Shown one piece after another: positions 7,918 through 17,994 of a stretch of 64,000 bases of DNA. The DNA lies in contig CAPQSW010000013.1 in assembly GCA_948688495.1 (NCBI GenBank), positions 281-64,280 on the forward strand. Direction: 5' to 3'. Numbering within the stretch: position 1 is the stretch's first letter; each line of letters opens with the position of its first letter. This stretch comes from an uncultured Lachnospiraceae bacterium (lineage in GTDB: Bacteria; Bacillota; Clostridia; Lachnospirales; Lachnospiraceae). Both the position numbers and the translations under genes were made by a program. The notes beneath the pieces were generated by a model. The model saw nothing but the letters and a program-made list of their open reading frames with translations. It had not been told where the DNA came from and did not search any database.

Positions 7918-10572
7918 GTGAAGAAGTATGGAGTAAATGAACTGCGCAGGATGTATCTGGAGTTTTTTGAGAGCAAGGAACATCTGGCGATGAAAAGCTT
8001 TTCCCTGGTGCCGCATAATGACAATAGTCTGTTGTTAATCAATGCGGGGATGGCGCCGTTAAAGCCTTATTTTACCGGGCAGGAAATTCCGCCCAAAAGG
8101 CGTGTGACTACCTGCCAGAAATGTATCCGTACCGGAGACATTGAAAATGTAGGGAAGACGGCAAGACATCTTACATTTTTTGAGATGCTGGGAAACTTTT
8201 CATTTGGGGATTATTTTAAGCATGAGGCGATTGCCTGGAGCTGGGAATTTCTGACAGAGGTTGTCGGCATGGAGCCAGAACGTCTCTATCCTTCTATTTA
8301 TGGAGAGGATGATGAGGCATTTGAAATATGGACGAAGGAAGTAGGAGTTCCGGCAGAGAAAATTACACGTTTTTACAGGGATGAGAACGGCGAGTGTGAT
8401 AACTTCTGGGAGCATGGTGCAGGCCCCTGCGGTCCCTGTTCTGAGATTTATTATGACCGTGGGGAAAAGTATGGCTGTGGGAAACCGGATTGTAAAGTTG
8501 GCTGCGACTGCGATCGTTTTATGGAAGTCTGGAACAATGTATTTACACAGTTTGACGGAGACGGGCATGGCAATTATGAAGAACTTGCCAATAAGAATAT
8601 TGACACTGGAATGGGCTTGGAACGTCTTGCCGTTGTTGTCCAGGATGTAGATTCCGTATTTGACATTGATACGATGAAAGCAATCAGGGATAAAGTATGC
8701 GAGGTGTCTGGCAAGACCTATCAGACAGAGGAATTGGATGATGTATCCATCCGTTTGATTACGGACCATATGCGTTCTGCCACCTTTATGATTTCGGATG
8801 GAATTATGCCTTCGAATGAAGGGCGCGGATATGTGCTGCGCCGTCTGATCCGCCGTGCGGCACGGCATGGAAGGCTGTTAGGCATCCAAGGGAAATTCCT
8901 TGCGACATTGAGCGCTACCGTGATAGCAGAGAGCAAGGATGGTTATCCTGAGCTGGAGGAAAAGAAAGAATTTATTTTCAAGGTGCTGACGCAGGAAGAA
9001 GAAAAATTTGACAAGACGATTGACCAGGGGCTTAGTATCCTGTCAGAAATGCAGGAGGAGATGGCGAAGGCCGGGGAGAAAGTATTGTCCGGGGAGAATG
9101 CGTTCAAGTTATATGATACCTATGGATTTCCGATGGATCTGACACAGGAAATTTTAGAGGAAAAAGGATTCACCATTGACGAAGCCGGATTTGCTTCCTG
9201 CATGGAGGAACAGAGGAACAAGGCAAGAAATGCAAGGAAAGAGACGAATTATATGGGTGCGGATGCCACAGTCTATGATGAGATTGACCCATCCATCACC
9301 TCTGAATTTGTAGGTTATGATCGCCTTACACATAGCTCACAGATTACTGTGCTTACGACAGAGACAGAATTGACGGAGGCATTGCCTGACGGAGAGCGTG
9401 GAACCATTATTGTGGAAGAAACGCCTTTCTATGCCACGATGGGCGGACAGAATGCCGATACCGGAATTATCCGTCTGGGACAGAATGAGTTTGCGGTAGA
9501 AGATACTATTCACCTTAGAGGAGGCAGGATTGGACATGTGGGAAAAGTGATTTCCGGTATGTTTAAGGTAGGCGACACCGTGGAGCTTGCCGTGGCAGAG
9601 GAGAAACGTGCTTTGATTGGCAGGAACCACAGTGCAACCCATTTATTGCAGAAAGCGCTCCGTGAGGTTTTGGGCAGTCATGTGGAACAGCACGGTTCGG
9701 ATGTAAATGCGGACAGGCTGCGTTTTGACTTTTCGCATTTTGCGGCAATGACGCCGGAGGAGATTGCCAGGACAGAGACAATCGTAAATGAAAAGATTGC
9801 GGCAGCGCTTCCAGTGGTAACGGAAGTTATGAGCCTGGATGAAGCGAAAAAGACGGGAGCCATGGCGCTGTTTGGTGAGAAATATGGAGAATCCGTCCGG
9901 GTAGTAAAGATGGGTGATTTTTCGGTGGAGCTCTGTGGTGGAACCCATGTAGGCAATACCAGCGGCATCCGTGCATTTAAGATTGTTTCAGAGTCTGGTG
10001 TGGCGGCAGGCGTGCGCCGAATTGAGGCGCTTACCTCGAAAGCGGTCTTTACCTATTATGACCGGTTGGAAGAAACATTAGCTGAGGCGGCAAGGGCTGT
10101 GAAGACCAATCCGGCAGGGCTGGTAGAGAAGCTGGAACACCTCATGGCGGATATGAAGGCCCTGCAGGCGGAGAATGAAGCGTTAAAGAGCAAGGCGGCA
10201 AAGGATGCGCTGGGAGATGTTATGGACCAGGTGGCCGAAATTTCCGGCGTAAAGCTTCTTGCGGCAAGTGTACCAGGCATAGATATGAATGGTCTGCGTG
10301 ATTTGGGAGACCAGCTCAAAGACAAGCTGGGCGAAGGTGTAATCGTACTTGCATCAGAGAACGACGGTAAGGTGAACCTGGTTGCTATGGCAACACAGGG
10401 AGCTATGGATAAGGGAGCGCATGCAGGTAATCTGATAAAGGCAATCGCAGGCAAAGTTGGAGGCGGCGGCGGTGGACGTCCAAATATGGCTCAGGCAGGC
10501 GGTAAGAACCCGGCTGGCATTCCGGACGCCATAGCAGAGGCGAAGGCTGCACTGGAAGGACAGATAAAATAA
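7918..10572 (+). CDS. alaS: Alanyl-tRNA synthetase
   Basis: 884 aa, normal length. It charges tRNA-Ala and removes mischarged Ser or Gly. The class II aminoacylation domain fills about residues 1-450, with motif 1 near residues 25-60 (SFSLVPHNDNSLLLINAGM). The editing domain carries HSATHLL (near residue 571) and CGGTHV (near residue 672), the zinc-binding histidines and cysteine. The C-Ala domain follows after a coiled coil and ends in the glycine-rich 'GGGGGGRPNMAQAGG' DHHA1 motif. The GTG start at 7918 has TTGGAGG 9 bp upstream. No T-box leader is visible between the promoter at 7691 and the start. Confidence 0.98.
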   Translation: MKKYGVNELRRMYLEFFESKEHLAMKSFSLVPHNDNSLLLINAGMAPLKPYFTGQEIPPKRRVTTCQKCIRTGDIENVGKTARHLTFFEMLGNFSFGDYFKHEAIAWSWEFLTEVVGMEPERLYPSIYGEDDEAFEIWTKEVGVPAEKITRFYRDENGECDNFWEHGAGPCGPCSEIYYDRGEKYGCGKPDCKVGCDCDRFMEVWNNVFTQFDGDGHGNYEELANKNIDTGMGLERLAVVVQDVDSVFDIDTMKAIRDKVCEVSGKTYQTEELDDVSIRLITDHMRSATFMISDGIMPSNEGRGYVLRRLIRRAARHGRLLGIQGKFLATLSATVIAESKDGYPELEEKKEFIFKVLTQEEEKFDKTIDQGLSILSEMQEEMAKAGEKVLSGENAFKLYDTYGFPMDLTQEILEEKGFTIDEAGFASCMEEQRNKARNARKETNYMGADATVYDEIDPSITSEFVGYDRLTHSSQITVLTTETELTEALPDGERGTIIVEETPFYATMGGQNADTGIIRLGQNEFAVEDTIHLRGGRIGHVGKVISGMFKVGDTVELAVAEEKRALIGRNHSATHLLQKALREVLGSHVEQHGSDVNADRLRFDFSHFAAMTPEEIARTETIVNEKIAAALPVVTEVMSLDEAKKTGAMALFGEKYGESVRVVKMGDFSVELCGGTHVGNTSGIRAFKIVSESGVAAGVRRIEALTSKAVFTYYDRLEETLAEAARAVKTNPAGLVEKLEHLMADMKALQAENEALKSKAAKDALGDVMDQVAEISGVKLLAASVPGIDMNGLRDLGDQLKDKLGEGVIVLASENDGKVNLVAMATQGAMDKGAHAGNLIKAIAGKVGGGGGGRPNMAQAGGKNPAGIPDAIAEAKAALEGQIK

Positions 10573-10594
10573 CAAAATTTCCCAATAAAAGTAG

Positions 10595-10622
10595 TTGACT
10601 TCCAGAAAAAATCTGCTATAAT
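10595..10622 (+). promoter_or_regulatory. SigA-type promoter for rpsU
   Basis: TTGACT (10595-10600), 16-bp spacer, TATAAT (10617-10622), 78 bp before the rpsU start. Confidence 0.75.
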
Positions 10623-10700
10623 GAATGATAGTGCAATAAAAATGACCCAAACAGTTGAATATGCACAATACGCAACTGGAGGGAGGTTAGGTGTGAGACT

Positions 10701-10877
10701 ATGTCAAATGTAATCGTTAAAGAAAACGAAACTTTGGATAGCGCTTTACGCAGATTCAAAAGAAACTGTGCGAAGGCTGGTATTCAGCAGGAGATTCGTA
10801 AGAGAGAGCATTACGAGAAGCCAAGCGTAAGACGTAAGAAAAAATCCGAAGCAGCTAGAAAGCGTAAATATAATTAG
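10701..10877 (+). CDS. rpsU: 30S ribosomal protein S21
   Basis: 58 aa, the standard size. The reading MSNVIVKENETLDSALRRFK, then a very basic tail with RREHYEKPSVRRKKKSEAARK-type sequence, is the S21 signature. S21 sits on the small subunit near the mRNA exit and helps initiation. A GGGAGG lies upstream of the ATG, the gene has its own promoter and a good terminator, so it is a single-gene unit. Confidence 0.97.
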   Translation: MSNVIVKENETLDSALRRFKRNCAKAGIQQEIRKREHYEKPSVRRKKKSEAARKRKYN

Positions 10878-10894
10878 AAAAATATTGTGTAGAA

Positions 10895-10940
10895 GAATCC
10901 CGTATTTTCTGAGAAGTCGGAAAGTGCGGGATTCTTTTTT
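10895..10940 (+). terminator. Rho-independent terminator after rpsU
   Basis: GAATCCCG (10895-10902) pairs with CGGGATTC (10927-10934), followed by six T. Confidence 0.85.
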
Positions 10941-11079
10941 GTATCTGGTTGGATATACTTCAAATCATTTCAATATCAAATTCGATGATTCCGAGTTTTT
11001 CAAATACCAAAATCAACAGCAGAATTTCCAATGCAAAAATAAAAATTGGTGAAAATAACGTTTAACCGCATAAAAAGCC

Positions 11080-11107
11080 TTGCGTTTTTGTGCATTTGTG
11101 ATATAAT
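11080..11107 (+). promoter_or_regulatory. Promoter of the giant surface protein
   Basis: TTGCGT (11080-11085), 16-bp spacer, TATAAT (11102-11107). The rest of the 10941-11158 gap is A/T-rich and shows nothing else. Confidence 0.6.
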
Positions 11108-11188
11108 CGTGTTATCATATATTATATAATCTTAATTAGTCAAAATATATGAGGAACTATGCAGGCAAATAAAGAGGAGGATGAAAGG

Positions 11189-14100
11189 ATGAGCAAAAGT
11201 AAACTCAAAAAACGATTTCTGACTATGTTCCTTGCGGTTGCGATGGTATTTACTTCGGTAAACCTTACACCGTTTGGTACATTTACAGCCCATGCGGCAG
11301 ATCCAATTATTCCGGCAGATGATTATTACATTGTAAGCGCTATAACAGGGATGGTGCTAAACGGCGGTAATGCCTGGGGGACACATGCACTCACATCCAA
11401 TTATGGACAACTTATGACGTTCAAAGTTGCCGATGCAGAACAAAATACATATCAAGTTGACAGCTATATTTTGAATAATGATGATGCCAACAAGCATTAT
11501 TTGAATGGCGAATGGGTGGATGACGCATCGACAACCGTTATAAAGCTTGAATTAGCTGATGATGGTTTTTATATTATGAATGCCGATCAAAAGTATATGA
11601 CAGCGCCAGCTGCAGGTGCGAACAGCACATCTGTCACACTGGAGGAGAATACATCAGATCTGGCAAAATGGCGTATTCTGACAAGACAGCAATTTATAGA
11701 TGCGGCAGTGGAACAAAACAATAAGATAGCGGACGGGCAAAAGACACCGGTAGATGTTACATCTTTGATTTTTGATGCCGGTATTAACAGAAAGAACGCT
11801 CGTTATAATAAATGGAGCATGGACTATGGAGTAAGGGGCTCGTCCGGACAGGATAAGTTAGCCGAAAAAGACACGAGGGATAATTCCAAGTCTGGCAAGT
11901 GCGTGGAGTTGTATCATCATGCGTTTGATTTTTATCAAGTATTGGAAAATGTTCCCAATGGAATATATGAATTAAGTGTACAGGGCTTCTGCCGTCAGGA
12001 TGCGAACTCCAAAGCTGCGGCAGAATATTACCTCAATGATACCGGCAAGGCACTTATGACGCCGGCGCAGATAGAGAGTGGAACGGCGGCAAATGATTTG
12101 ACGAGTGCCCTTAATAGTTTTATTGGAGGAAAATATAAGAATGAGTTTCTGCCAGTGATGGTTAGGGATCATACCCTGAGGGTTGGTATAAAGTCCACAG
12201 ATGCGGAAAACTGGGTATCCTGGAGTAGTTTTACGCTGAAACTAAAAGAATCAATGGATGATAACGAGCTGGCAGCATTTGATTTGGGAGAGGTGATTGA
12301 TAAGATTGGAGAACCCGCATTAACACTTGAGTGTAAGAGGAGTATTGATGCGGCAAAAGCATTCTATGACGCATTAACACCAGAGCAGAAAGCATCCGCG
12401 GCGGTAACTGAAAAGTATACACAGCTACAAGCAAAAGAAACAGTATTTCAGGGGCTTTTGCAGGCGGAGGGCGGTCAGGCTACCTTTGATCAAGCGTGTG
12501 CAGATGAAGTAATAGCCAAGATTACAGCTATTGGTACGGTAGAGTTGACGGATGCAAGCAAAAAGAAGATTGACGAGGCGAGAGAAGCGTTTGAAGCGTT
12601 GACAGAGAGTCAGCAAGCGATGGTAACAAATAAAACAGCATTAGACGAAGCAGAAGCCGCATACAAAAGTCTCAAAGATGCGGAGGACAAGGCGGCGGCA
12701 GATGCGGTGAAAGTGAAGATTGATGCCATCGGAGAGGTTACATTTACAGTAGATTCTAGGTTAGCAATTAAAGATGCGAAAGCAGCTTTTGAAGCATTGA
12801 CAGATGATCAGAAAACACTTGTGGCAGAGGAAGACAAAGCAGTCTTAACAAAGGCAGAAGCTGATTATCAGGCGCTTGAAACAGGAGCAGAGCGGAATCT
12901 GAAAGATGGTGATTATTACATTGTTAATGCTTCCACAGGCAGATGCTTAAATGCAGGGAATAGTTATCAGACGCAGGGAAGTGCCTTGACATATGGTCAA
13001 TTGATGACAATTGTCGCCAAGGCAGGCAATCCTGCTTTCTATACGGTGGATACCCATTATAACAAGGGCGGCAAACACTTTTTGGGAGGCAATGGATATT
13101 TAGACAGCGCAGAAACTACATTAAGAATTGAAAAGTGTAAAAATGGTAATTTTGTGATTGTTAATGATAGCGATCAATTTCTAACAGCGCCTGCAAAGGA
13201 TGCAGAGACTACGGCTGCAAGCATTACGGCTGAAAGGTCGCCGGAGTCTGAGTGGCTTATTTTAAATCACGCCCAATTTATGGAGAAAGCCTTGCAGGAC
13301 GTGACAAAAGAGACCCCGATAGATGTTACATCCTTAATTTTCGATGCATGTACGGATAGATATAACGATTATCATAGCAAATGGGATAAGGCGATAATAA
13401 CAGAAGGTAAGAATGCTCCGCTGGGCGGAAAAGATGCGAATCTCTGTGTGGAATTTTATATGGGAGAGGGTAATATTTCCCAGACAATCCAAAACGTTCC
13501 CAATGGCCAGTATGAATTAAGCGTACAGGGTTATTACCGTGCACAGGAACAGGACGCAGTTCCGGCAGTATATTATATCAACGATGTAGAAGAAAATTTA
13601 AAGAGTGTCTGGTCGGAGGGGAAAGAACAGCCAACCGGCGGCTGGGCATCAAAGAAAGAAACCATAGACTTTGATAAAACAGGTCTTTGTATACCGGATA
13701 GCCAGAGTAATGCCTCCGATTGCTTTACGGCAGGCGGTTACGTGAATGAGTTTATTACAGCGACTGTTACAGATCACACCTTAAAGGTTGGCATCAAGAC
13801 AAAGGATGCAAAGAGCTGGGTGGTTTTCGATAAGTTTACCTTGAGGTTAAAGAACGGAGACGCCGAGTTTGCAGAGCGCGTAGTAGCTAAGATTAATGAT
13901 ATCGGAAAAGTATCATTAGCTCCCGAATGTAAGACAAAGATTGATGCAGCAAAAGCGGCATACGATGCATTGACGGATGCTCAGAAAGCGTTGGTTAAAG
14001 AAGAACAGTTGAAGGTATTGACAGATGCTGAAACAGAATACAACAGGCTCTGGGAGGAAGGCGGACAGGAGGCGCTTGACCGGGCAGCCGCAGATGCTGT

Positions 14101-16873
14101 AATCGTTAAAATTGATGCAATCGGTACAGTAGAATTTACAGATGCATCAAAAGCTAAAATAGATGAAGCTAGAGCAGCATACGAGGGATTGACAGAGGCC
14201 CAGAAAGCATTAGTTGAACAGGATGGAAAGTTAACGGTATTGACAAGTGCAGAAGCTGCGTACAAGAATCTGGGAGAGGCCGCAGATCGGGCAGCCGCAG
14301 ATGGCGTAGTAGCTAAGATTAATGCAATTGGAGACGTTACCTTTACATTAGAAAGTAGATTGGCAATCAGAGCGGCAAGGGCAGCGTATGAAGCTTTAAC
14401 GGATATACAGAAAGGTTTCGTAACAGCAGTACAGTTGAAGGTATTAACAGATGCAGAAGATAGATATGCAGAACTCGTAGCAGCAGGAGCAGTTCTTGAT
14501 AATGGTGATTACTATATTTTAAATGCATCCACAGGCGAATATTTGAATGCCGGGAATGGTTATCAGACGCAGGCAAGTGTGCGTACCTATGGACAGTTAA
14601 TGACGATCGCAGTCACAGAAGATGATAATACCTCCTATACGGTTGATTCTCATTATACAAAGGGTGGTAAGCATCATTTAGGAGAGAATGGATATTTGGA
14701 TGCTCAGCCTGCTCCCATAAAGATTGAAAAGTGTGCGGGAGGTAAATATACCATTTCTAATTCCAGCGACAACTTTTTAACAGCGCCGGTAAAAGAGGAG
14801 GAAAGCACAATTGTATCTTTTACTGCTGAAAGGTCTGCGGAGTCAGAGTGGTTTATCCTGACACGTGAGGAACTGATACAGAAACTGTCAGATAAAGTAA
14901 CAAAGGATAAGCCGGCAGACATTACATCACTTATTTTTGATTCAGGCATTGCCGAGTATAATGATTACTATTCAAAATGGAGTGCAAATGTCATTACTCC
15001 TGAAAAGAATGTTGTAAAAAGGGGAGATGCTGACAACCGTAACCTTGAAGTTTACCAGGGAGAGTTTGATTTCTACCAGACAATCGAGGACATTCCCAAT
15101 GGTGTGTATCAGTTAAGCATACAGGGCTTTTACCGTCCAGACGGTGACAACGCTGGTTCTGCTGTTCCGCCAGTATACTATATAAATGGTACGGAAGGAA
15201 ACTTTATGTCTATTGATGCTGGTGCAAGCGAGACCGAGACCAGCGGTTGGACTACAGAAAGAAATGGAGCATATGTACCCGATTCTATGGAGGATGCGTC
15301 TAAGTGCTTTAGTGCAGGTGGCTACACAAATGCTTTTATTGAAGCAACTGTTACAGACCATACTTTGAAGGTTGGCGTGAAGGCAAAAGATACAATTAGC
15401 TGGGTGCTTTGGGATAACTTTACATTAAGGCTAAAGGAACTCACTACAGAGGGCTTGACAGATGATGAAATTGCAGCACGTGTAGTGAGAATAATCAATG
15501 CTATTGGTAATGTAGAGGCCACAGAAGATTGTAAAGCTAGGATTGACGAAGCAAGAGCGGCATACGAAGAATTAACACCAGCACAGAGAGCACTCATAGC
15601 AGACGAAGATTATAAAATATTAACAGACGCGGAAGCTAAATATGATGAACTTATGGAAGAACAGCCCGCGCCCGATGAACTGAAGAATGAGTTGAAAGAG
15701 GCAATAGAGTCAGCAGAAACAGAAGCCCTGGTAGAAGAAGCTTATACAGAAACAAGCTGGCAGACATATACAGAGGCATTGAATGCGTTGCAGACATTAT
15801 CAGAGAAGCAGGATGCAACGAAGAAAGAAATAGAGGAAGCGCTTAAAACATTCCAGGAAGCAAGCGACGGACTTGAAGTAAAAGAGGAGTATAAGCCCTC
15901 CGACTCCCAGAATCAGACACTGGCAACAACAATCACGGATGCCGAGAATGTCAAGGCAGGAGATTACAAAGAGGATGAAAACTGGACAGCATTCCAGAAA
16001 GCGCTTGCGAGAGCACAGGAGATTAAAAACAGGCCCAATGCAACCGGAGCGCAGGTGCAGAAGGCTATGGATGATTTGAAAGCTGCCATAGCGAAGCTCA
16101 CACCAGCCCAGGAGGAGGAAAAGGTAGATAAGGCGGCATTGGATAAGGCTGTCAAGGATTGCGCAGGTCTGAAAGCTGCAGACTACACGACGGATACCTG
16201 GAATGCATTTAATACAGCGCTGGAAGCAGCAAAGAAAATTTTGGGGAAGGCAGATGCAACACAGGCGGAAGTAAATGCGGCATTGGCAACACTCAATGCA
16301 AAGAAGCAGGCGCTCAAAAAGCCGATAAAGGTTAGTAGAATAAAGATTACGGCTGACTACACCAAGGTTGCAGCAGGAAAGAAGGCGATTTTGAAGGCGA
16401 ATATTACACCATCCAACACCGCTAACAAGGCTGTGACCTGGAGTATTGACAAGACCGCCAAGAGTAAGAAATATGCGAGCATCAGCAGTAAGGGAGTACT
16501 GACCACGAAGAGTAAGGGTGCTGGCAAGACAGTGACTGTCACAGCTGCAGCCAAGGATGGAAGCGGTAAGAAGAGTACCATTAAAATAAAGATTATGAAG
16601 GGCGCCGTTAAGAAGGTAAGCCTGAAAGCGAAAGCAAAGAAAGTAAAAGTAGGCAAAAAATTAACCGTCAAGACAACCGTTAAGTACAGCAGTAAGAAGA
16701 AATCAGATACAAACGTGAAATTGACCTGGAAGACATCTAATAAGAAAGTTGCAACCGTTAACAGCAAGGGTGTAGTAACTGGAAAGAAAGCAGGAAAGGT
16801 AACCATCACAGCTGCTTCCACGGATGGCACGAAGAAGTCTGGAAAGATTAAGATTACGGTTGTTAAAAAGTAG
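11189..16873 (+). CDS. Giant modular surface protein with three carbohydrate-binding-like modules, FIVAR and Ig-like repeats
   Basis: 1,894 aa from the ATG at 11189, preferred over the in-frame ATG at 11159 because GAGGAGG lies 8 bp before it and the signal peptide then starts normally (cleavage after AHAA, near residue 36). Order seen: module A (about residues 44-350), three helical repeats; module B (572-890), three helical repeats; module C (1104-1417), one helical repeat; three FIVAR domains (1497-1708); two BIG2 Ig-like domains (1714-1893). Each module starts 'DGDYYIVNASTGRCLNAGN' and ends in a beta-sandwich-like part ('NGQYELSVQGYYR ... HTLKVGIK ... FTLRLK'). Helical repeats read 'DASKAKIDEARAAYEALT'. 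No LPxTG signal; the lysine-rich end may hold it on the wall. Likely a glycan-binding adhesin; the ligand is unknown and the carbohydrate idea is inference. Confidence 0.75.
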   Translation: MSKSKLKKRFLTMFLAVAMVFTSVNLTPFGTFTAHAADPIIPADDYYIVSAITGMVLNGGNAWGTHALTSNYGQLMTFKVADAEQNTYQVDSYILNNDDANKHYLNGEWVDDASTTVIKLELADDGFYIMNADQKYMTAPAAGANSTSVTLEENTSDLAKWRILTRQQFIDAAVEQNNKIADGQKTPVDVTSLIFDAGINRKNARYNKWSMDYGVRGSSGQDKLAEKDTRDNSKSGKCVELYHHAFDFYQVLENVPNGIYELSVQGFCRQDANSKAAAEYYLNDTGKALMTPAQIESGTAANDLTSALNSFIGGKYKNEFLPVMVRDHTLRVGIKSTDAENWVSWSSFTLKLKESMDDNELAAFDLGEVIDKIGEPALTLECKRSIDAAKAFYDALTPEQKASAAVTEKYTQLQAKETVFQGLLQAEGGQATFDQACADEVIAKITAIGTVELTDASKKKIDEAREAFEALTESQQAMVTNKTALDEAEAAYKSLKDAEDKAAADAVKVKIDAIGEVTFTVDSRLAIKDAKAAFEALTDDQKTLVAEEDKAVLTKAEADYQALETGAERNLKDGDYYIVNASTGRCLNAGNSYQTQGSALTYGQLMTIVAKAGNPAFYTVDTHYNKGGKHFLGGNGYLDSAETTLRIEKCKNGNFVIVNDSDQFLTAPAKDAETTAASITAERSPESEWLILNHAQFMEKALQDVTKETPIDVTSLIFDACTDRYNDYHSKWDKAIITEGKNAPLGGKDANLCVEFYMGEGNISQTIQNVPNGQYELSVQGYYRAQEQDAVPAVYYINDVEENLKSVWSEGKEQPTGGWASKKETIDFDKTGLCIPDSQSNASDCFTAGGYVNEFITATVTDHTLKVGIKTKDAKSWVVFDKFTLRLKNGDAEFAERVVAKINDIGKVSLAPECKTKIDAAKAAYDALTDAQKALVKEEQLKVLTDAETEYNRLWEEGGQEALDRAAADAVIVKIDAIGTVEFTDASKAKIDEARAAYEGLTEAQKALVEQDGKLTVLTSAEAAYKNLGEAADRAAADGVVAKINAIGDVTFTLESRLAIRAARAAYEALTDIQKGFVTAVQLKVLTDAEDRYAELVAAGAVLDNGDYYILNASTGEYLNAGNGYQTQASVRTYGQLMTIAVTEDDNTSYTVDSHYTKGGKHHLGENGYLDAQPAPIKIEKCAGGKYTISNSSDNFLTAPVKEEESTIVSFTAERSAESEWFILTREELIQKLSDKVTKDKPADITSLIFDSGIAEYNDYYSKWSANVITPEKNVVKRGDADNRNLEVYQGEFDFYQTIEDIPNGVYQLSIQGFYRPDGDNAGSAVPPVYYINGTEGNFMSIDAGASETETSGWTTERNGAYVPDSMEDASKCFSAGGYTNAFIEATVTDHTLKVGVKAKDTISWVLWDNFTLRLKELTTEGLTDDEIAARVVRIINAIGNVEATEDCKARIDEARAAYEELTPAQRALIADEDYKILTDAEAKYDELMEEQPAPDELKNELKEAIESAETEALVEEAYTETSWQTYTEALNALQTLSEKQDATKKEIEEALKTFQEASDGLEVKEEYKPSDSQNQTLATTITDAENVKAGDYKEDENWTAFQKALARAQEIKNRPNATGAQVQKAMDDLKAAIAKLTPAQEEEKVDKAALDKAVKDCAGLKAADYTTDTWNAFNTALEAAKKILGKADATQAEVNAALATLNAKKQALKKPIKVSRIKITADYTKVAAGKKAILKANITPSNTANKAVTWSIDKTAKSKKYASISSKGVLTTKSKGAGKTVTVTAAAKDGSGKKSTIKIKIMKGAVKKVSLKAKAKKVKVGKKLTVKTTVKYSSKKKSDTNVKLTWKTSNKKVATVNSKGVVTGKKAGKVTITAASTDGTKKSGKIKITVVKK

Positions 16874-16905
16874 CCTTCATGATTAAGTAAAAATATATAA
16901 AGGAG

Positions 16906-16950
16906 TGCCTCTATGGATATAATTTATCCATGGGGGCATTTCGATTTTGT
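16906..16950 (+). terminator. Terminator after the giant surface protein
   Basis: TGCCTCTATGGATA (16906-16919) pairs with TATCCATGGGGGCA (16925-16938) over 14 bp including two G-U pairs, followed by TTTCGATTTTGT. Confidence 0.75.
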
Positions 16951-16965
16951 AAAAATGAGCCATGA

Positions 16966-16994
16966 TTGACAACTTATCAAAAACAAAGTATACT
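16966..16994 (+). promoter_or_regulatory. Strong SigA-type promoter before the truncated Ig-like ORF
   Basis: TTGACA (16966-16971), 17-bp spacer, TATACT (16989-16994). Confidence 0.7.
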
Positions 16995-17034
16995 CTAGCT
17001 ATATTATTAAAATTTAAAAGGAGCTTCCTACAGT

Positions 17035-17922
17035 GTGTTCAAGGAAGCTTATGAAAAAGCATTAGAGGCCAAGAATGCAACAACACAGGCAGCGGTCAAT
17101 ACGGCAAAGGATAATCTGGTAAATGCGCAGAGGGATTTGAAAGTTGCTACAAAGGTGATATTGAATAAGCAGACAACAACGATCACAGTTGGAAAAACAG
17201 ATAGTTTGACGGCAACGGTAACGATAGAAGATGAAGATAAGAGTGTTACATGGTCAAGCTCCGATAATACAGTGGCAAGCGTAAGAAATGGCGTGGTAAC
17301 TGCAGTTGCAGAAGGAACCGCCATTATCACAGCAACTGCCAAGGATGGGACAACGGCACAATGTAAAGTAACTGTTGTGAAGGCTGGCACAGGCGGAAAT
17401 GAAGGCCCGGTGGGCTCTAAACCGACCTTAAAGCTGAAACAGAATAAAGTTACCCTGTATACCAGGAAACAGTCTAACAGTATTTCTATCAATGCTGAGG
17501 TGACTGGCCCCTCCAAGACAGTAAAATGGACTTCCCAAAATAAGAAAATTGCCAAGATTGTAGGCAACAAGATTGTAGCAGTGAAGGCGGGTAAAACAAC
17601 TGTGACTGCTACGGCAAATAATATTACACAAAAGGTAACGGTTACTGTAAAGAATCCGACTATTTCAATGAAGCAGGGCAAGAAGAAGTTTACAAAGAGC
17701 AAGCTTACCGTTAAGAAAAAGAAAAAAGTTGTATTGACGGTTAGTGTAAAGCCCTCAAAATCCGGTATTTCTTTATCTAAATTGTCAAAGAAAGATAAGA
17801 AGGTTGCCTCTGTCACATTGAAGAAGGGCAAGCTTACGATCAAAGGAAAGGCGAAAGGAAAGCTTACGGTTACAATCAAGAGTGGAAAGGCTGCAAAGAA
17901 AATTAAAGTTACTGTGAAATAG
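17035..17922 (+). CDS. Truncated FIVAR/Ig-like surface-protein fragment without signal peptide
   Basis: 295 aa from a GTG at 17035 with AAAGGAG 12 bp upstream. The protein begins in the middle of a FIVAR domain ('FKEAYEKALEAKNATTQAAV'), whose first half is missing, and has no signal peptide. Three Ig-like units follow: a BIG2 domain (about residues 42-116, 'VTWSSSDNTVASVRNGVVTA'), a second (about 127-205) and a lysine-rich third (to the end). The domain set matches the C-terminal end of the gene just upstream. It looks like the 3' remnant of a former large surface protein, placed behind an intact promoter. An unrecognised start or secretion route cannot be excluded. Confidence 0.6.
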   Translation: MFKEAYEKALEAKNATTQAAVNTAKDNLVNAQRDLKVATKVILNKQTTTITVGKTDSLTATVTIEDEDKSVTWSSSDNTVASVRNGVVTAVAEGTAIITATAKDGTTAQCKVTVVKAGTGGNEGPVGSKPTLKLKQNKVTLYTRKQSNSISINAEVTGPSKTVKWTSQNKKIAKIVGNKIVAVKAGKTTVTATANNITQKVTVTVKNPTISMKQGKKKFTKSKLTVKKKKKVVLTVSVKPSKSGISLSKLSKKDKKVASVTLKKGKLTIKGKAKGKLTVTIKSGKAAKKIKVTVK

Positions 17923-17937
17923 TGATGGAAAACCAGG

Positions 17938-17980
17938 CTGCCCTGTGAAGATGTAAATGCTTCACAGGGCAGTTTTTCTT
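17938..17980 (+). terminator. Strong terminator after the Ig-like fragment
   Basis: CTGCCCTGTGAAG (17938-17950) pairs perfectly with CTTCACAGGGCAG (17960-17972), followed by TTTTTCTTT. Confidence 0.9.
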
Positions 17981-17994
17981 TCTCTGCGTTTGTG

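Noticed and set aside
11159..11188. ATG at 11159 as start of the giant surface protein
   Set aside because: It would add ten charged residues in front of the signal peptide and place the clear ribosome site GAGGAGG inside the gene.
17049..17879. 276-aa ORF on the minus strand opposite the Ig-like fragment
   Set aside because: It is the antisense shadow of a lysine/threonine-rich repeat gene; composition (F, V, L, T) is typical of such a mirror frame and no ribosome site is seen.
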